Assembly (NCBI GenBank): GCA_963754535.1
Contig: CAVWGG010000008.1
Span: 62,001 to 126,000, forward strand
DNA: 64,000 nucleotides
Direction of reading: 5' to 3'
From: RPQJ01 sp963754535
Lineage (GTDB): Bacteria > Pseudomonadota > Gammaproteobacteria > Steroidobacterales > Steroidobacteraceae
This document shows, piece by piece, positions 17,308 to 24,373 of this stretch. Every line of letters begins with the position of its first letter. Positions within the stretch are counted from its first letter, which is position 1. Below the pieces are notes generated by a model, which saw nothing but the letters and a program-made list of their open reading frames with translations, made no database searches and had not been told where the DNA came from. A program made the translations under genes and the position numbers.

Positions 17308-17952
17308 ATGACCGCCCGCCCCCTGCTTCGATACGCACTGGCCGCCATTGTAGCGTTTGCGCTCGGGCTGTTCCTCGCCCGCGTGTTCGTGACGCCGCGA
17401 GTGGTGCCGGTCCCGGTGACCGAGAGCGCGACGATCCTGCCGCAACCGCGCGAGCTGCCGCCGCTCGACCTCGTCGACCAGGACGACCGTCCGCTGCCGC
17501 GGGACTTCCTGCGCGACCGCTGGACGCTGGTGTTTTTCGGCTTCACGCAGTGCCCGGACGTGTGCCCCACGACCTTGACGACGCTCGCGCAGATGAAGAA
17601 GCAGCTCGCCGACTTGCCCGCGGGACAGCAGCCGCGCGTGCTGCTCGTGAGCGTAGACCCCGAGCGCGACACGCCCGCCATTCTCAAGCCGTACGTGACG
17701 TTCTTCGACCCGTCCTTCCAGGGCGCGACGGGAACGATTGCGGCGACCACCGATGCGGCGACGGCGTTCTCGGTCCCGTTCGCGAAGGTGCCGCTGCCCG
17801 GCGGCGGCTACACGATGGACCATGGCGCCGGACTGTTCATCGTCTCGCCCGCGGGCGCGCTCGCCGCTTATTCGTCGCCGCCGCTCGATGCCACCGTCCT
17901 GGCCCGCGACTACCGCAAGGTCGTGCAGTATTTCGAGGAATCGCACCGATGA
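17308..17952 (+). CDS. SCO1/SenC copper-delivery protein
   Basis: Membrane-anchored periplasmic thioredoxin-fold protein that binds copper and helps assemble the CuA site of cytochrome c oxidase. The 214-residue protein has an N-terminal transmembrane anchor (residues 8-27) and the copper ligands Cys82 and Cys86 in CPDVC, with His172 in YTMDHGAGLF. The block VLLVSVDPERDTP is typical of the family. The stop overlaps the psd start (ATGA). No cytochrome oxidase gene is in the window. Confidence 0.92.
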   Translation: MTARPLLRYALAAIVAFALGLFLARVFVTPRVVPVPVTESATILPQPRELPPLDLVDQDDRPLPRDFLRDRWTLVFFGFTQCPDVCPTTLTTLAQMKKQLADLPAGQQPRVLLVSVDPERDTPAILKPYVTFFDPSFQGATGTIAATTDAATAFSVPFAKVPLPGGGYTMDHGAGLFIVSPAGALAAYSSPPLDATVLARDYRKVVQYFEESHR

Positions 17953-18827
17953 CCGTAGAGATCGAACGCTCGGGCAGCGACGAATTGTTTGCCCTGCTGC
18001 AGAAGGTCCTGCCGCAGCACCTGCTCTCGCGCGGCATGCACGCGCTGGCGCGCAGCCGCCAGCCCGCCGTGCGCAACCTCCTTTTACGCACGGTGCTCCG
18101 CTCGTACCCGCAGATCGACATGCACGAGGCGCTGCAGCCCGACCCGTTCAGGTACGAGTCGTTCAACGCGTTCTTCACGCGTGAGTTGCGACCGGGAGCA
18201 CGCCCGATCGCCACCGACGCTCACGCACTCGTCTCGCCGGTCGACGGCACCGTGAGCCAGCTCGGCCGCACGAACGCGGGCGCGCTGCTGCAGGCCAAGG
18301 GCATGCAGTACACGTGCGAAGGCCTGCTGGCGGACGTGCCCTCCGCGGCGCGCTACCTCGGCGGCAGCTTCGCGTGCCTGTACCTGGCGCCTTACAACTA
18401 TCACCGCATTCACATGCCGTGCGACGCGGTGCTGCGTGCAACGCGCTATGTGCCGGGGCAGCTGTTCAGCGTGAATGCCGCTACGGCCCGCACGGTCCCC
18501 GACCTCTTCGCGCGCAACGAACGCGTGGTCTGCGATTTCGACACCGCAGACGGCCCGCTCTGCCTGGTGCTGGTCGGCGCGCTCTTCGTCGGCAGCATCG
18601 AGACCGTGTTCGCCGGCGAGATCAACCCGCCTCCCGGTCGCGGCGGCAAGGTGCGCGTGATCGAGCCAGGCGTCGGCCGCACGTTCAGGCGCGGCGAGGA
18701 ACTCGGCCGCTTCAACATGGGCTCGACCGTGATCATGCTGACCGGCGCGGCCGCGGCTTTTGCGCCGCGCGTCGAGCCCGGTGAACCAGTGCGGCTGGGC
18801 CAGCTGCTGGCGCGATTCGGTGCATGA
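17949..18827 (+). CDS. psd: Phosphatidylserine decarboxylase
   Basis: Converts phosphatidylserine to phosphatidylethanolamine at the inner membrane. The 292-residue proenzyme carries the self-cleavage site FNMGST, where Ser259 should become the pyruvoyl group of the small subunit; the usual LGST reads MGST here. Other family blocks are FNAFFTREL, SPVDG, APYNYHRIHMP and NERVV. The ATG at 17949 overlaps the sco1 stop by 4 bp and the TGA overlaps the epmA start by 4 bp. This makes sco1-psd-epmA a translationally coupled unit, and psd and epmA are also neighbours in enterobacteria. Confidence 0.95.
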   Translation: MTVEIERSGSDELFALLQKVLPQHLLSRGMHALARSRQPAVRNLLLRTVLRSYPQIDMHEALQPDPFRYESFNAFFTRELRPGARPIATDAHALVSPVDGTVSQLGRTNAGALLQAKGMQYTCEGLLADVPSAARYLGGSFACLYLAPYNYHRIHMPCDAVLRATRYVPGQLFSVNAATARTVPDLFARNERVVCDFDTADGPLCLVLVGALFVGSIETVFAGEINPPPGRGGKVRVIEPGVGRTFRRGEELGRFNMGSTVIMLTGAAAAFAPRVEPGEPVRLGQLLARFGA

Positions 18828-19816
18828 CGGCGGGCGCTGAAGCGGACGCCGCATGGCGGCCCACGGCTGACCTGGCACGGCTGCGACTGCGCGCCGGCCT
18901 GCTGGCACGGGTTCGTGCGTATTTCAGCGCATCCGGCGCGCTCGAAGTCGAGACCCCCGCGCTCGTCGGTGCGGCCGTGACCGACGTGCACCTCGAGTCG
19001 TTGCGGGTCGCGGATGACACAACCCATGGCGCGACCGTGGGCTACCTGCAGACCTCGCCCGAATACGCGATGAAGCGGCTGCTCTGCGCGGGGGCGCCCG
19101 ACATTTACCAGGTCTGCAAGGTGTTCCGCGCCGGTGAACGTGGCGGTCGGCACAACCCGGAGTTCACGATGCTCGAGTGGTACCGGCACGGGCTCGACCA
19201 CCACGCGCTGATGCGCGACGTCGAGGCCCTGATCCGGCACGTGCTGGATCCCGTGCGGACAGTCGCAGCCAGCGAATCGATCACGTACTGCGACGCATTC
19301 GAGCGGCGTCTCGGCCTCGATCCGCTGCACGCGCCCGTCGACGCGATCCTGCAGGCCATCGAGCGCGCGGGCACTTCCGTGCCGGATTCGATGCGCGCCG
19401 GAGCTGCACGAGACGACGCGCTCGACCTCGCGATGGGCACCGTCGTCGCGGAATCCTTCGCGACGGACCGGCTGACGTTTCTCTACGACTTTCCGGCGAG
19501 CCAGGCCGCACTCGCGCAGATCCGCGGCGAAGTTGCGTCGCGCTTCGAGGCGTTCTGGGGTCCGCTCGAACTCGCGAATGGTTTTCACGAACTCGGCTCG
19601 GCGCCGGAACAATCCGCACGATTCGCAGCGGACCTGGCACGTCGTCACGACAACGGCCAGCCCGTCCGTGAAATGGACCGTTTCTTCCTCGACGCACTCG
19701 CCGCCGGACTGCCGCCCTGCGCCGGCGTGGCGCTCGGCTTCGACCGACTCGTGATGGTCGCCGCCCGGGCTGCGCGCATCGACGATGTGCTCACGTTTCC
19801 TTACGAACGAGCCTGA
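18824..19816 (+). CDS. epmA: Elongation factor P (R)-beta-lysine ligase
   Basis: Class II lysyl-tRNA-synthetase paralogue that attaches (R)-beta-lysine to Lys34 of EF-P. The 330-residue protein lacks the anticodon-binding domain of LysRS and has the short-form core: VETPALV, YLQTSPEYAMKRLL, a motif 2 region VFRAGERGGRHNPEFTMLEW and motif 3 GVALGFDRLVM. Length fits EpmA rather than LysRS. The substrate gene efp and the aminomutase gene epmB lie 3 kb downstream. It is coupled to psd by a 4-bp overlap. Confidence 0.94.
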   Translation: MTAGAEADAAWRPTADLARLRLRAGLLARVRAYFSASGALEVETPALVGAAVTDVHLESLRVADDTTHGATVGYLQTSPEYAMKRLLCAGAPDIYQVCKVFRAGERGGRHNPEFTMLEWYRHGLDHHALMRDVEALIRHVLDPVRTVAASESITYCDAFERRLGLDPLHAPVDAILQAIERAGTSVPDSMRAGAARDDALDLAMGTVVAESFATDRLTFLYDFPASQAALAQIRGEVASRFEAFWGPLELANGFHELGSAPEQSARFAADLARRHDNGQPVREMDRFFLDALAAGLPPCAGVALGFDRLVMVAARAARIDDVLTFPYERA

Positions 19817-19851
19817 CAGCCCCACCCGACTTCTGCATGGAGCCCGCGACG

Positions 19852-20355
19852 ATGCATGCGTTGAACGACGTCCGTTCCCTCCCCAAGCCGGCGCTGTACG
19901 AGGAACTCGAACTGAGCCTGCGTGGGTTGCTCGCGGGCGAGCCCAACCTGATCGCGTGCGCCGCGAACATGTCGTCGCTGCTGTACTGGAGCCTGCCCGA
20001 CCTCAACTGGGTGGGCTTCTACCTGCTGGACGAAGCGTCGGGTGACCTGCTGGTGGGCCCGTTCCATGGCAAGCCGGCCTGCGTGCGCATCCCGCTCGAT
20101 AAAGGCGTCTGCGGTGCGTCCGCGTCGCAGCGCCGCACGCTGGTCGTCCGGGACGTGCATGCGTTCCCGGGGCACATCGCGTGCGACTCGGCTTCGAACT
20201 CGGAAGTGGTGGTGCCGATCGTCCTGGCGGACGGCCGCCTGCTGGGCGTGCTCGATCTCGACAGCCCGCTGCTCGATCGGTTCGACGAAGAGGACGCGCG
20301 GGGGCTGGAGCGGCTCGTCGCTGTTTTCGTGGCTGCGATTGCGGCTACGAAGTGA
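19852..20355 (+). CDS. msrC: Free methionine-R-sulfoxide reductase (GAF type)
   Basis: Reduces free L-methionine-(R)-sulfoxide. The protein is a single GAF domain with the three family cysteines, Cys77, Cys87 and Cys111 in the numbering from the ATG at 19852 (GKPACVRIP, DKGVCGAS, HIACDSASNSEV). The blocks NWVGFYLL and GVLDLDSP are diagnostic. A start at 19837 would add five residues. The later ATG is preferred because a GGAG lies about 9 bp before it. It follows epmA by about 35 bp and is probably the last gene of the sco1-psd-epmA transcript, which ends at the hairpin beginning at 20379. Confidence 0.9.
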   Translation: MHALNDVRSLPKPALYEELELSLRGLLAGEPNLIACAANMSSLLYWSLPDLNWVGFYLLDEASGDLLVGPFHGKPACVRIPLDKGVCGASASQRRTLVVRDVHAFPGHIACDSASNSEVVVPIVLADGRLLGVLDLDSPLLDRFDEEDARGLERLVAVFVAAIAATK

Positions 20356-20378
20356 CCACGGGCGGACGGTCGGTGAGG

Positions 20379-20451
20379 GCGTTCATTCCGGGTCTTTTCC
20401 GGGCGAGCGGAAAGGCAGACACGCTCGCCCGGAAAGACCCGGAACGAACGC
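20379..20451. repeat. Long hairpin element, family 2, copy 1
   Basis: Left arm 20379-20409 and right arm 20422-20451 are near-perfect inverted repeats (one mismatch and one extra T). They begin GCGTTCATTCCGGGTC and end in GAACGAACGC, around the 12-nt loop GAAAGGCAGACA. A second copy in the opposite orientation is at 32172-32245. Here it follows msrC by about 25 bp and could end that transcript. The stem lacks a U-tract. Confidence 0.88.
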
Positions 20452-20470
20452 CTGATCGACCGCGCCTGAG

Positions 20471-20498
20471 CGAATTCTCGTCAAGGCCCGAGAATTCG
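20471..20498. repeat. Perfect 10-bp palindrome beside the hairpin element
   Basis: CGAATTCTCG at 20471-20480 and CGAGAATTCG at 20489-20498 are perfect inverted repeats with an 8-nt loop. It lies 20 bp past the family 2 hairpin. It has no U-tract. It could be part of a composite 3' structure or a protein site; nothing further can be said. Confidence 0.6.
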
Positions 20499-22029
20499 CA
20501 CGGCGCAAGCAACGTCGACGCGGCCACATCGTATGACCGCTGCCGATGATTCGCGCCGGCAAATTCCATGGCGAAGTCACCAGTCGTGTTGATGGGGCTC
20601 GTTCGGATGCGTGCCGTGCGACCAAAGCAGGCGGCCACCACATGCACGGCTCTGCATCCAGAGCGGAAGCGTCCGGCAGCTGCGCCCTCGGATACGACGT
20701 CGTGACGTAGCAGGAACCGACAGGCCTGACCTAGGCACCAGTCAGCGAGAGTGCAATCGCCAAGGCAGCTTCGTGGCGCCGACATGCTCGTCTTCAGGAT
20801 TCGTCGGTTCTCCGCAGTCGTAATGCGCGGTCGGAGTTGAAGCGGAAGCTCTCGTCGACGATGCGCGCAGCGTTGGTCGTCTCGGGTCGACCTCGGCAGC
20901 GACGTACTCGTCTTCAATGGCGAGGACCCGCGCTTCCTCGGATGGATCTGCGGATTAGCGAGCGCCGACCGCTCCTGTGCGGATCCCGGATTGGCAGGGC
21001 GCCGAGCAGTCAGGCGAGAAGAGCAACAATGCGCATGTCGGGCGGCCTGTAGACTCAGCGAGGAACGTTGGTCCGCAACGGATCGCCGAACGCTGCGCAC
21101 TATGATCTGGAGGCCCAATCGTCCGCAGTGACTGCAAGCGGCCGATCATGCACGATCCTGAAAGCAATGGGATGGACCCCTCACCGCTCCGCGCGCATCG
21201 AGTGCCAGACTGGCGCTGGGAAGTCACGAGTCACGGATCGAGGAGGGTCGTCATGACGCTTACTCGCAGGATGTGGATTGCAAGCAGTCTTCCAGGTGCA
21301 CGGCGTGAATCGGGCGAGCGCCCGGTCTGATGCAACGTCTGCAGCGCTGTCCGTCGATCGCGGCTTGAGCGCGCGGCTAAACCGGCGCCGAGATCGATGG
21401 AAGCTTGCGGCAGCGCGCATTACTGGGCCCGGGTTCCACGCCAAAGGCTTCCGGATGAAGCTCATCGCCGTGCTCGTCAGCGTCGTGAAGCCGAACAAGA
21501 CCGACGCGAACGTGCCAGGCGTCTGCGAGGCGATGAGCCGGCCAGCATGCGCTACGTAACGGCGAAGTCCGTCGAGCAGCAGGATCGGCAACGTGCATCG
21601 CGTGCGGTCGAGCCTGATCCGGAACGAACTGCCAAGGCCGACCGTTGCGCGGCATCGGTCCGCTGCCGCCTCGGCGCGTACGCCTGGCCGGCGACGCGGG
21701 CAGTATGCAACGTCGGAAGCGGTGTCACTCGGCTGACGCCGCACCAGCAAGCTCGGCGGCAAGGAGCGACGGCTGGATCGCACCGCGGCGCTGGTACGTG
21801 CGCACGCTGCTGACCACGGCGACTCGGCGGTACGAGCCGCCCAGCAGACCGTCGGCTCAGTCAGGACTGGCCTGGTAAAGCGATCGCACCCGAACGTACG
21901 GCGACCGCCTCGCCGCAAGCCGGGGCGGGTCGCATGCGCAACGCGGCGACATGGCACGAACTGTGAACCGGAGGGCGTGGCGGCCTGAGACCGTGCGTCC
22001 CGACTGATCGAGGAGACATCACCGCGCCT
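20499..22029. other. Gene-poor, lower-GC stretch with no supported gene
   Basis: About 1.5 kb in which no reading frame shows recognisable domains, codon bias or a convincing start. Open frames on both strands are rich in Arg, Ser, Thr and Cys, as expected of untranslated frames. G+C is visibly lower (about 55-65% in samples) than the flanking genes. Two related segments containing CTCGTCTTCA, at about 20780 and 20907, hint at decayed repeats. Together with the transposase remnants next door, the best reading is a graveyard of mobile DNA between msrC and efp. Confidence 0.6.
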
Positions 22030-22500
22030 GTCGTGCACTACGTAGGATGGCGCCCAGCGTCAACGCTCCCAAGCACCGCAATCGACCGCGCAGCAGGAAC
22101 CGCGGCCTCTCGAAGATCCGGTACTTCAGGCCGGCAACAGGGCGTTCGACGACACATCGCCGCAACCGCATCAACTCGGGCGTGGCACGCGCGTGCATTC
22201 GTTGCAGTGCCGCCTCGTGCAGATGTCGCGTGACTAAGCGCGACGCGCATGGCCGTACACAGCGGCTTCGTGACCACGCGTTGCGAGTCGGCTCAGTCCG
22301 GCGACCGCAGAGAGCGTCTGCTGTGGTCACAGCGACTCACCGGATGACTGCCACATCAGCCGATGTTACGCAGCCACTCGGCGCCATGACCGGTTGTCGC
22401 GAGGACCGCGGCATTGACCCGGCAGAGATGGTCTGCGGGCAGAACTCATCGAGCAATACCGGGAACAGCGCTCCCTGATGGCGCCCTTTCACACGCTCGG
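22030..22500 (-). pseudogene. Decayed IS1182/IS5-like transposase remnants
   Basis: Two minus-strand fragments look like the ends of a DDE transposase of the IS1182-like group. The N-terminal-like piece (about 22390-22490) reads GRHQGALFPVLLDEF, resembling the RxQxxLFPxxLDD start of these enzymes. The C-terminal-like piece (about 22030-22200) reads ELMRLRRCVVERPVAGLK, followed by RFLLRGRLRCLGALTL. This matches the usual pattern with the catalytic Glu in VEHPFGTIK and a following FLxRG segment. A full enzyme would need about 1.3 kb, so most of the middle is gone and frames are broken. No terminal inverted repeats were identified. The family is recalled from pattern, not searched. Confidence 0.5.
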
Positions 22501-22529
22501 CCGGGAATTTGCCGGCAGGGATGTCATTT

Positions 22530-22564
22530 CGACTAACCCTCCAACCCCTGTCCCCCAAACCCCT
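22530..22564. repeat. Solitary degenerate heptamer arm beside efp
   Basis: Reading on the plus strand: CGACTAACCC, TCCAACCCC, TGTCCCCC, AAACCCC. This is a worn version of the C-rich arm seen at 3.4, 39.2 and 54.5 kb, including the GACTAACCC border. On the efp transcript it is G-rich and lies 28 bp past the stop, behind a small CGGCGGC/GCCGCCG hairpin at 22570-22587. No facing arm is seen. Confidence 0.6.
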
Positions 22565-22592
22565 CGCGCCGGCGGCATTCGCCGCCGAAGCG

Positions 22593-23162
22593 TCAGCTCT
22601 TCGCCCGGCTCAGGTACTCGCCCGTCCGCGTGTCGACGCGGATGACTTCGCCTTCGTTCAGGAACAGCGGCACACGCACCACGGCGCCCGTCTCGAGCTT
22701 CGCCGGCTTCTGGCCGCCCGTCGCGGTGTCGCCGCGCACGCCCGGGTCGGTCTCGACAATCTTGAGTTCGGCGTGGGCCGGCGCATTCACCGACAGCGGC
22801 ACGCCGTTCCACAGCATGACCGTGCACATCGTGCCGTCCTTCAGCCACTTGGCCGAGTCGCCCATCGCTTCCTTGCCGGCGGTGTGCTGCTCGAAGTTTT
22901 CCGGGACCATGAAGTGCCAGAAATCGCCATCGCTGTAGAGATACTGCATCTCCGATTCCTGGATGTCAGCGCCTTCGACGGTGTCGCCGGACTTCATGTT
23001 GCGCTCGAGCGTGCGGCCCGACTTAAGGTTGCGGATGCGGACGCGGTTGAACGCCTGCCCCTTGCCCGGCTTCACGAACTCGTTCTCGACGATCACGTAA
23101 GGGTCGCCGTCGATCATGATCTTGAGACCGGACTTGAATTCGTTGGTGCTGTAAGTGGACAT
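22593..23162 (-). CDS. efp: Elongation factor P
   Basis: Binds the ribosome between P and E sites and relieves stalling at polyproline. The 189-residue protein has the three EF-P domains and, in the tip loop FVKPGKGQAF, Lys34 at exactly the position modified by EpmA/EpmB in E. coli. The N-terminus MSTYSTNEFKSGLKIMIDG is standard. It is divergent from epmB with an 82-bp shared promoter region, and epmA is in the preceding cluster. The window therefore holds the substrate, ligase and aminomutase of the beta-lysyl modification. Confidence 0.97.
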   Translation of the reverse strand: MSTYSTNEFKSGLKIMIDGDPYVIVENEFVKPGKGQAFNRVRIRNLKSGRTLERNMKSGDTVEGADIQESEMQYLYSDGDFWHFMVPENFEQHTAGKEAMGDSAKWLKDGTMCTVMLWNGVPLSVNAPAHAELKIVETDPGVRGDTATGGQKPAKLETGAVVRVPLFLNEGEVIRVDTRTGEYLSRAKS

Positions 23163-23244
23163 GGGTGTGCTGCGCTTAAGCTGGTGCGGTTGAACCGGGA
23201 GCGGCAGGGACCGACAATAGTGGGCTGCCTATGGTTAGCCGCGC

Positions 23245-24279
23245 ATGATACCCGCAACCCCCCTCCTCCGTCACCTGAGCCCCGCCGCCTGGCAACAGGC
23301 CCTGCGGGACTGCGTCAGCGACCCCGAGGAGCTGGCGGATAGCCTTGGCCTGGGCGGGGAATGGGTCGAGCCGGCCCGTCGTGCGGCGGCACGGTTTCCA
23401 CTGCGAGTGCCCCGCAGTTACCTGGCGCGCATACGCCACGGCGACGCGACCGATCCGCTGCTGCGGCAGGTGCTCCCGCTGGACGCGGAACTGATCGAAA
23501 CGCCGGGCTACGTCGCGGATCCGGTGGGCGATCTCGAGGCCCTGGCCGGACAGGGCCTGCTGCACAAGTACCACGGCCGGGCACTGCTGGTGACCACGGG
23601 CGCCTGCGCCATCCACTGCCGCTACTGCTTCCGGCGCGAGTTTCCGTATGGCGAGCAGCACGCAGGCCGACAGGCCTTTGCGAGTGCGCTCGAGGCGATC
23701 CGCGCCGACCCGAGCATCACCGAAGTCCTGCTGAGTGGCGGCGATCCCCTCACCCTCAGCGACCGCCGGCTGGCCGGTCTCCTCGAAGGCCTGGAGGCAA
23801 TTGCGCACGTACGGCGCGTCCGCGTGCACACGCGATTGCCCGTCGTGCTGCCGCAACGGATCGATTCCGGATTCCTGGCGGTGTGGAATTCGCTGCGACG
23901 CTTGCAGCGCATCGTGGTGATCCACGCAAACCACGCGCAGGAACTGCGTGACGCCGCCGACGTCCAGGCCGCGCTCGGCGCATTGCAGGCAGCGGGCACC
24001 ACGTTGCTGAACCAGTCCGTACTGCTGCGGGGAGTGAACGACTCGGTCGCAGCGCTCGAAGAACTCAGTGTCGTGCTGTTCGAATCCGGCGTTCTGCCGT
24101 ATTACCTGCACGTGCTGGACCCGGTCCGCGGCGCCGCCCATTTCGACGTCCCCGAGGACGAAGCACGCCAACTGCATGCGGCGCTGACGGCGCGCCTGCC
24201 CGGATACCTCGTGCCTAAGCTGGTGCGGGAGGTTGCGGGCGCTGCTGCGAAGACAATGCTGCCACCTGCGTCACGTTAG
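23245..24279 (+). CDS. epmB: EF-P lysine 2,3-aminomutase (radical SAM)
   Basis: Radical-SAM, PLP-dependent enzyme that makes (R)-beta-lysine for EpmA. The 344-residue protein has the cluster motif CAIHCRYC (Cys121, Cys125, Cys128), the SAM block LLSGGDPLTLSD and the PLP-lysine region GYLVPKLVRE near the C-terminus. Length and the start MIPATPLLRHLSP match EpmB rather than the longer KamA lysine 2,3-aminomutases of degradation pathways. It is divergent from efp, which supports a role in EF-P modification. Confidence 0.95.
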   Translation: MIPATPLLRHLSPAAWQQALRDCVSDPEELADSLGLGGEWVEPARRAAARFPLRVPRSYLARIRHGDATDPLLRQVLPLDAELIETPGYVADPVGDLEALAGQGLLHKYHGRALLVTTGACAIHCRYCFRREFPYGEQHAGRQAFASALEAIRADPSITEVLLSGGDPLTLSDRRLAGLLEGLEAIAHVRRVRVHTRLPVVLPQRIDSGFLAVWNSLRRLQRIVVIHANHAQELRDAADVQAALGALQAAGTTLLNQSVLLRGVNDSVAALEELSVVLFESGVLPYYLHVLDPVRGAAHFDVPEDEARQLHAALTARLPGYLVPKLVREVAGAAAKTMLPPASR

Positions 24280-24297
24280 GGGCGCAGACCCCGGTGC

Positions 24298-24303
24298 TAT
24301 GAT
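24298..24303 (+). promoter_or_regulatory. Possible extended -10 of the FimX-like gene
   Basis: TATGAT, preceded by TGC (an extended -10 pattern), lies 70 bp before the TTG start at 24374. No good -35 is seen upstream. A TTGACA at 24314-24319 has no matching -10 at the right spacing. Tentative. Confidence 0.3.
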
Positions 24304-24373
24304 CCCCGCGAATTTGACAGTACACGCGCGCGGGGGTCCGACTGGCCCGATCCGCGCCTAACGGGGTAGGAAA

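Noticed and set aside
20345..22330. Several open frames of 100-285 codons on both strands as hypothetical genes
   Set aside because: Composition is that of untranslated frames (Arg/Ser/Cys-rich), starts lack ribosome sites, and no domain is visible. Only the transposase-like fragments are retained.
22030..22500. A complete insertion sequence
   Set aside because: The distance between the two transposase-like ends is about one third of the required length, frames are broken and no terminal inverted repeats or target duplication were found.
24314..24319. TTGACA upstream of the FimX-like gene as a -35 box
   Set aside because: No acceptable -10 lies 16-18 bp downstream; the region there is GC-rich.
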